The notes below the pieces were generated by a model. The model had not been told where the DNA came from. It saw only the letters and a program-made list of their open reading frames with translations, and ran no database searches. Below, piece by piece: positions 59,704 to 64,000 of a stretch of 64,000 nt of DNA. Position numbers and translations under genes: made by a program. This DNA comes from Vitrella brassicaformis. Taxonomy: Eukaryota > Sar > Vitrellaceae. The stretch spans positions 165,235 to 229,234 of the forward strand of contig CDMY01000553.1 of assembly GCA_001179505.1 (NCBI GenBank), written 5' to 3'. Numbering within the stretch: position 1 is the stretch's first letter; each line of letters starts with the position of its first letter.

Positions 59704-61595
59704 TTTTGAACCGGTTCGCCGCCCTGACACATTATCCATGGGACACGGAGAGGCGCAGCCAGACAGACAGACAGACAGACAGCCAGACAGACAGAGATGG
59801 ATGACCGGACCAGGTAAGTAAGAGGCACGTGTCGTGCTTGTGAATATTCACTCACATCAGCTGCTGCCTCAGCACAACACACCTGGGGCACATCTGAGGC
59901 CAGCCGACCAGAAAGTAGCACGCACACACCACACCACACACAACCAGGCTGATCTGGTATTGTTTCCGCGTGTACCTCGCCGATAGGGGCGTTGCCGACC
60001 CTCCTCCTCTCGCGCACTGCTGGGGGCCTCGTGGCTGTTGTGGTGGGGGCCGGACATGGCAGTGCCGGAGGGAATGCAGCACCTGATGTGCAGTGCACAT
60101 GGCTGGATGGGTGGCTGGATGGGTGGCTGGATGGGTGGCTGTGTGACTGACTGGGTGTGTGGTATCCTTTCTCACCGTTGCAGGAAGGTGGTGGTAAACG
60201 GATCGGTAGGGCCGACGGGAAGCGAAACTGACGATACGTCGAAGCCACTGTACACACACGCACACCCAGAGACGTACACGGTGCGTGCGTGCGTGTGTGT
60301 GTGTGTGTGTGTTCTTGTATCAGCCACTGACCGTCATTTGTGGAGAGGAAGACGGTGTTGGAACTGCGGTCAACCACGGCCTCCACCGTCACCACGAGCC
60401 GGCTGCCGTCGTCCAATAGCAACTTCGAGAAGACCATGGTGGAGAAGCCCATCACTGAACGCACCGCACACCATACAGACGGCCAACTCAGTCAGTCAGA
60501 AGGGAGGGTGCGGTCGGTCGGTCGCTTGGATGCATCTCTCTCTCTCTCTCTCTCTCACCGACCGCATCACAGTCGACAGAATAGGAGGCGAAAGCCTGCA
60601 CGCAACACATGTAGGTATTGTGACCCACCGGCAGGATGGGATGGAGGGCTGGGGAGCCAGCACACACACTGGAGCCAGCACACAGTGTGTGTGCTGTGCT
60701 GAGCGAGGTGAGCTGCTTACAGGGTGGTGAGCTTCACGCGTGCAAGAGGTGTCTTCAAGAGCGCGGCAAGTCCCTGATTGCCGAACATCAGCACGCCCGT
60801 CTGTTACTTAGGCACACACCGAGTCGCAGACACACCGAGCGCATTGATTGAGACAGAAAGGCACATGATACGTACAGCTATGGGTTGTCCTCGTGTGGCG
60901 CACTCACCCGTATGTCTGGCCGCCGATAGACTCCCTTCGGCGGGGCATCTGCCGTGGTCTCTCGAAAGCGCCGAATGCATCGACAGCCGAGTTCATCAGG
61001 TGAGTGAAGCCGCTCCTCAGAAAGCCGAGAGCAGCAGGCAGCATCACGCCGCCACCGCCACTGGAACTGACATAAATGCAGCAAGGGAATGCAGGTGGAC
61101 ACAGGAAAGGCACATGAACGCCAACCCCACGGTCCACAATGATGCCAAATGAATGCAGCTCATTTCGTTTCGAGCGGTCCCTCTCTCTGTGCTCACTCAC
61201 CCTTGGCTGAGCACCATGCCGCTGAAACTCGTCGACTGGCACGCATCACTCCAGAACTGCAGGTTGGCGTAGAGTGACTTGTACAGGGCCTTCTCACGGC
61301 CGATCTCCAATTCGGCCTTGCCTTAGGATAGAGAGCATCAACAGACATACCAATGGTCGTCCTCCTTCCCAGGCGAGGCCTGCGGGGAAGCGTCGTCAGC
61401 TCAACGACCTTCTTCCACAGAAAGCTGCATGAACAAGTACACAAGCCAACAACACACCACACACAACACCATACAGGCATCAGACACGTGTGTTCTGGCG
61501 TTCTCATATTCTCCGTCATCAGGCGTCGCGGAGAACGCCTTGACGAGGAACTTCACGAAGACTGTGCGGGGGTTGAGAAGCCCTTCGGCCATCAT
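59694..61595 (-). CDS. Unknown soluble protein, 3' end uncertain
   Basis: ATG 61595 opens MMAEGLLNPRTVFVKFLVKA. In-frame exons follow: EEGKAELEIGREKALYKSLY with ANLQFWSDACQSTSFSGMVL (about 61323-61200), a Gly-rich start and LPAALGFLRSGFTHLMNSAV (about 61068-60908), LIGNQGLAALLKTPLARVKL (about 60790-60720), GFSTMVFSKLLLDDGSRLVV with AVVDRSSNTVFLSTND (about 60455-60333), VASTYRQFRFPSALPIRLPP (about 60255-60180) and a basic piece RPPAVRERRRVGNAPIGE. After CCAEAAAD (59856) the gene either reads through to a stop at 59694 or splices into the duplicated exon at 59344-59703. I see no signal peptide, membrane span or known motif. A 12-bp tandem repeat (60101-60148) lies in one intron. Confidence 0.5.
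60101..60148. repeat. 12-bp minisatellite, about 4 copies
   Basis: Unit GGCTGGATGGGT is repeated about four times, inside an intron of the 59694-61595 minus-strand gene. Confidence 0.85.
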
Positions 61596-61710
61596 CAGGC
61601 GCTTCTCAAACTCTCTGCCTTGCTTCGAGCGTGATAATTAAATCATAGCTCGCCTAGGGTTTGCGGGGTTGTCTCACATTCTCGACAATTTCTTCCCTAC
61701 CGCCCTTTCC
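61596..61710. promoter_or_regulatory. Divergent spacer, putative shared promoter
   Basis: 115 bp between the unknown minus-strand gene and USB1. Promoter role inferred. Confidence 0.4.
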
Positions 61711-62374
61711 ATGGCGGGCAAGCGACCGCCAGACCCGCCCAAACCCCTCCAAGAGCTCTTCAAAGGTCATTACACGCACACGCACACAGAAAGGAAGTTC
61801 ATTCGTCTCCTCAACTCATGGATCTGCCATTTTGGTGCTGGCAGATGATGACTGGCAGGACGACCCCGGGCAGCACGGCAACAGGAAGCGCCAGAAGCCT
61901 CACGTCGAGGGCAACTTCGCCACCACACTCTTCGTCACAGGTAGGCGCCAACACGAGAAATGATGCATTCGTCACAGCTACTTTCTGTTGTGCGCTGGTC
62001 AGTTCCTGCTCGCGTGTGGAGGCGGCCGGCCTGGCAGAAGGTTCTCGGCCGCTCCAAGCGGTTGCTGGAGGACGTGCAAAAGCGAGCTGGCGGAGAGGCA
62101 GCTGCAGCTGCTGCTTCCTTCGATATGGGCAAGGACGGGCCGCACATCAGCTTGTCCAAGACCGTCATGCTGCGGTAAGGTATATGAAAGATGGAGGGAG
62201 GGATGAGAGTCCTGAGCTTCTGCGCTTTGCGTGATGGCATGCATTGTAATGCAGTTTCCACTTCATTCAGGGCTTCGTGGAGAGCTGTAAAGCTGCCCTG
62301 GGCAAATGCGACAGGTCAGTGAGGTGGACAAGAGAGAGGACACACAGCAGGGGTCATAGCAGACTGGCTGGATG

Positions 62375-62405
<31 letters not shown>

Positions 62406-63172
62406 TGCAGCTTCACGAGTCACTTTGACGGTGAGCTGTCGGTCTTTGCCAACGAGCCCGCCGACCGGTACTTCGCTGCTCTAGTGCCCTCTGCCGCAGG
62501 CCACAAGCAATGGGTAGGTCAGCCAGGGCGGCAAACACACAGCAGGGAATGACAGACGAACTGAGTGTGTGTGGATGGTCAGGTGGAGCTGATTGGTAGG
62601 GTGGATCAGCTCGTGACGTCTTATGGCCTGGAGCCCTTCTATAAGGTGGGAAGAGGCAGTGCAGATGCCCACCTCTCACCCCACACAGTGCCGTTTGGTC
62701 GCTCCTCTGTGTGTGTATGTGTGTGGCAGGAGAAGCAGCCTCACCTCTCGCTGGCCTGGTGCTTTGGATCACAGGTTCAGCGCCAGCACACACACACGCT
62801 CACACTCGCGTGCACTGTCTGATGGTCTTTGTCTGTGTGTGTGTGTGTCAGGAGTGGGTAGCACCTCTCACTACCCTGACCAATGAATCGTCGCGGCCCC
62901 AGGACACGGCATCCATTCGCTTCTGGCCATCCATCGAGTCCCACCTCGCCAGCCAGTCAAGCGATACTGATAATGAGTCTGTGGGCGCATCGATAGCCGC
63001 CGAGATGGCCAAGGGGCCGGCGGCAGGCACAGATGAGGATGAAGACGACGAAGATGATGAGTCGCCTGTGGTGGGCATTGGGTGTGACGAGGGGCTGTGG
63101 TTTGATGTGACTGAGGTTGCTGTCCGTGTGGGAGAGGTGGTGACCGTTGTACCACTGAAGAGGGCCGACTAG
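61711..63172 (+). CDS. USB1: U6 snRNA phosphodiesterase USB1 (Mpn1)
   Basis: USB1 is a nuclear 2H-phosphodiesterase that trims the oligo(U) tail of U6 snRNA and leaves a protected 3' end for splicing. Both catalytic H-x-S motifs are present: GPHISLSKTVMLR (about 62137-62175) and QPHLSLAWCFGS (about 62738-62773). Other family features are NFATTLFVTVPARVWRRPAW after the basic lead (about 61915-62030), LSVFANEPADRYFAALVPSA and GHKQWVELIGRVDQLV, then LEPFYK. Exon 1 starts MAGKRPPDPPKPLQELFK at 61711 and splices in phase 1. After the catalytic core there is an acidic, Asp/Glu-rich extension (about 63030-63065) and a C-terminal tail ending PLKRAD at 63172, longer than typical USB1. Introns include a long (TG)n tract at 62378-62405. 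Confidence 0.9.
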
Positions 63173-64000
63173 AGGGATTGGTTGGTGGACGGGTGTGCGG
63201 CTGGCTACGTGTGTGTGCAGAGAGAGAATTTGACACCCCTGCTTGCTATGTTGTTTGTATGGGGCTAAATCAGTGTAAGCGAGATTGGGTCCAGACACCA
63301 TCATCTCTCTGTCACCCCAACCGGCGCTCAATCGCGCCCCAGGTCGCGTACGGAGCCGTCCAGGTCAGCAAAACACGATGAGTCACATCGGTTCCTGCTG
63401 CCGTGTACAGCGCCGTACGTAACAGAGGACACCATCGAAGGGCCTTCACGGACATTGCAATGACATGACCGTCACGTACACCGGATGAACGCACAGGCAG
63501 GGCGCTGCTCCTGCTTCGTGCACTGCTGCTGTTTGGTCGAGCAAGGCCAGCGGCCACGGCGAATGAATGTCTGTTTCCGCCAGCCATCCACTCACCGTGG
63601 CGGCTGCCGGCTTAACAACCAGCAGCATGGCACTGGAGCACCGAGCAAGTGCCCACAGCAGGTGATTCCCCACCCACCCCACCCCCACCAATGGCACTCT
63701 CATTCCACCATACAGACAGACAGACATAGGTACAAATATGCTACACCCGCGCCACCCAATCAATCAATCAGTCAATGGGGGCGCCTGCCGCAGGCGACCC
63801 AGGACCATACTCAATCCACTCGACATATACGCCCGCCCCACATGTGCATCGATCGATTGCACCGATTGATTGCATCGGCGCCAGAGAGAGGGGAGGGAGA
63901 AAAAGAGACAGACAAGGCGGCCACGTGCGATGCGAACCTACGAAAGTTGGGCCTTGATAAAAGCAACGGACTAAGCAAGACCGGCAGGCAGGCAGGAGGT
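63173..64000. other. Terminal intergenic region, nothing firm
   Basis: Downstream of USB1. Short open frames on both strands lack splice-compatible neighbours or domains. Contains AATC repeats (about 63757-63772) and GATT/CGAT palindromic-looking stretches (about 63847-63875). Could hold the 3' part of a gene beyond the window. Confidence 0.45.

Noticed and set aside
63760-63880. Possible tRNA or small RNA gene in the terminal palindromic-looking stretch
   Set aside because: No cloverleaf, A/B box or snRNA signature could be traced by eye.

Overview
This window is nuclear DNA from an intron-rich, GC-rich protist, most likely an alveolate alga close to the chromerids (Vitrella brassicaformis would fit). 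That placement is an inference from content: an ApiAP2-type transcription factor with two AP2 domains, a multi-C2 ferlin, an LOTUS-like protein, many GT-AG introns of about 43-60 bp, and other introns filled with (TG)n that end in TGTGCAG. No bacterial operon, Shine-Dalgarno, IS element, CRISPR or tRNA was seen. A run of exactly 300 N (57988-58287) shows this is a draft scaffold.

Layout. 95-607 (-) short coiled-coil protein; 834-7779 (+) ferlin; 8361-9217 (-) small secreted Cys-rich protein; 9386-11873 (+) CstF-64 (CSTF2) of the mRNA 3'-end machinery; 12173-14387 (+) NHL-repeat protein; 15034-15705 (-) second small secreted Cys-rich protein; 15706-18985 a 3.3 kb tetranucleotide-rich stretch without a credible gene; 18986-20956 (-) LOTUS/OST-HTH-like protein; 21278-27620 (+) mid-SUN (SUCO/SLP1-type) protein of 1829 aa; 28280-30661 (-) F-box/LRR-like protein; 30985-34553 (+) TMTC-type O-mannosyltransferase; 34784-45938 (-) giant modular type I membrane protein; 46114-48615 (+) tubulin-tyrosine-ligase-like (TTLL) protein with a signal peptide; 49047-50673 (-) ApiAP2 factor; 50690-52676 (+) BTB(T1)-TLDc protein; 53948-57175 (-) unknown protein; 57267-58990 (+) STIMATE/TMEM110 family membrane protein, cut by the N gap; 59344-59703 (-) partial copy of an exon of the unknown gene; about 59694-61595 (-) unknown protein; 61711-63172 (+) USB1 U6 snRNA phosphodiesterase.

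Organisation. Genes are mostly arranged as head-to-head pairs. The eight divergent start-to-start spacers are only about 16-320 bp, so most promoters must be shared. The genes do not form one pathway. Some themes recur: Ca2+/membrane-contact biology (ferlin, STIMATE family, SUN), RNA 3'-end processing (CstF-64, USB1), and secretory or cell-surface proteins (TMTC, the giant ectodomain protein, the secreted TTLL and two Cys-rich proteins).

Most notable: the giant surface protein divergently paired with a signal-peptide TTLL carrying five N-glycosylation sequons; a strong 43-bp-arm hairpin at 11951-12078; two GC-AG introns that are needed to keep reading frames open; and a recent partial exon duplication. 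Exon boundaries were worked out by hand from splice consensus and frame continuity. Where I say a gene's ends are uncertain, they are.
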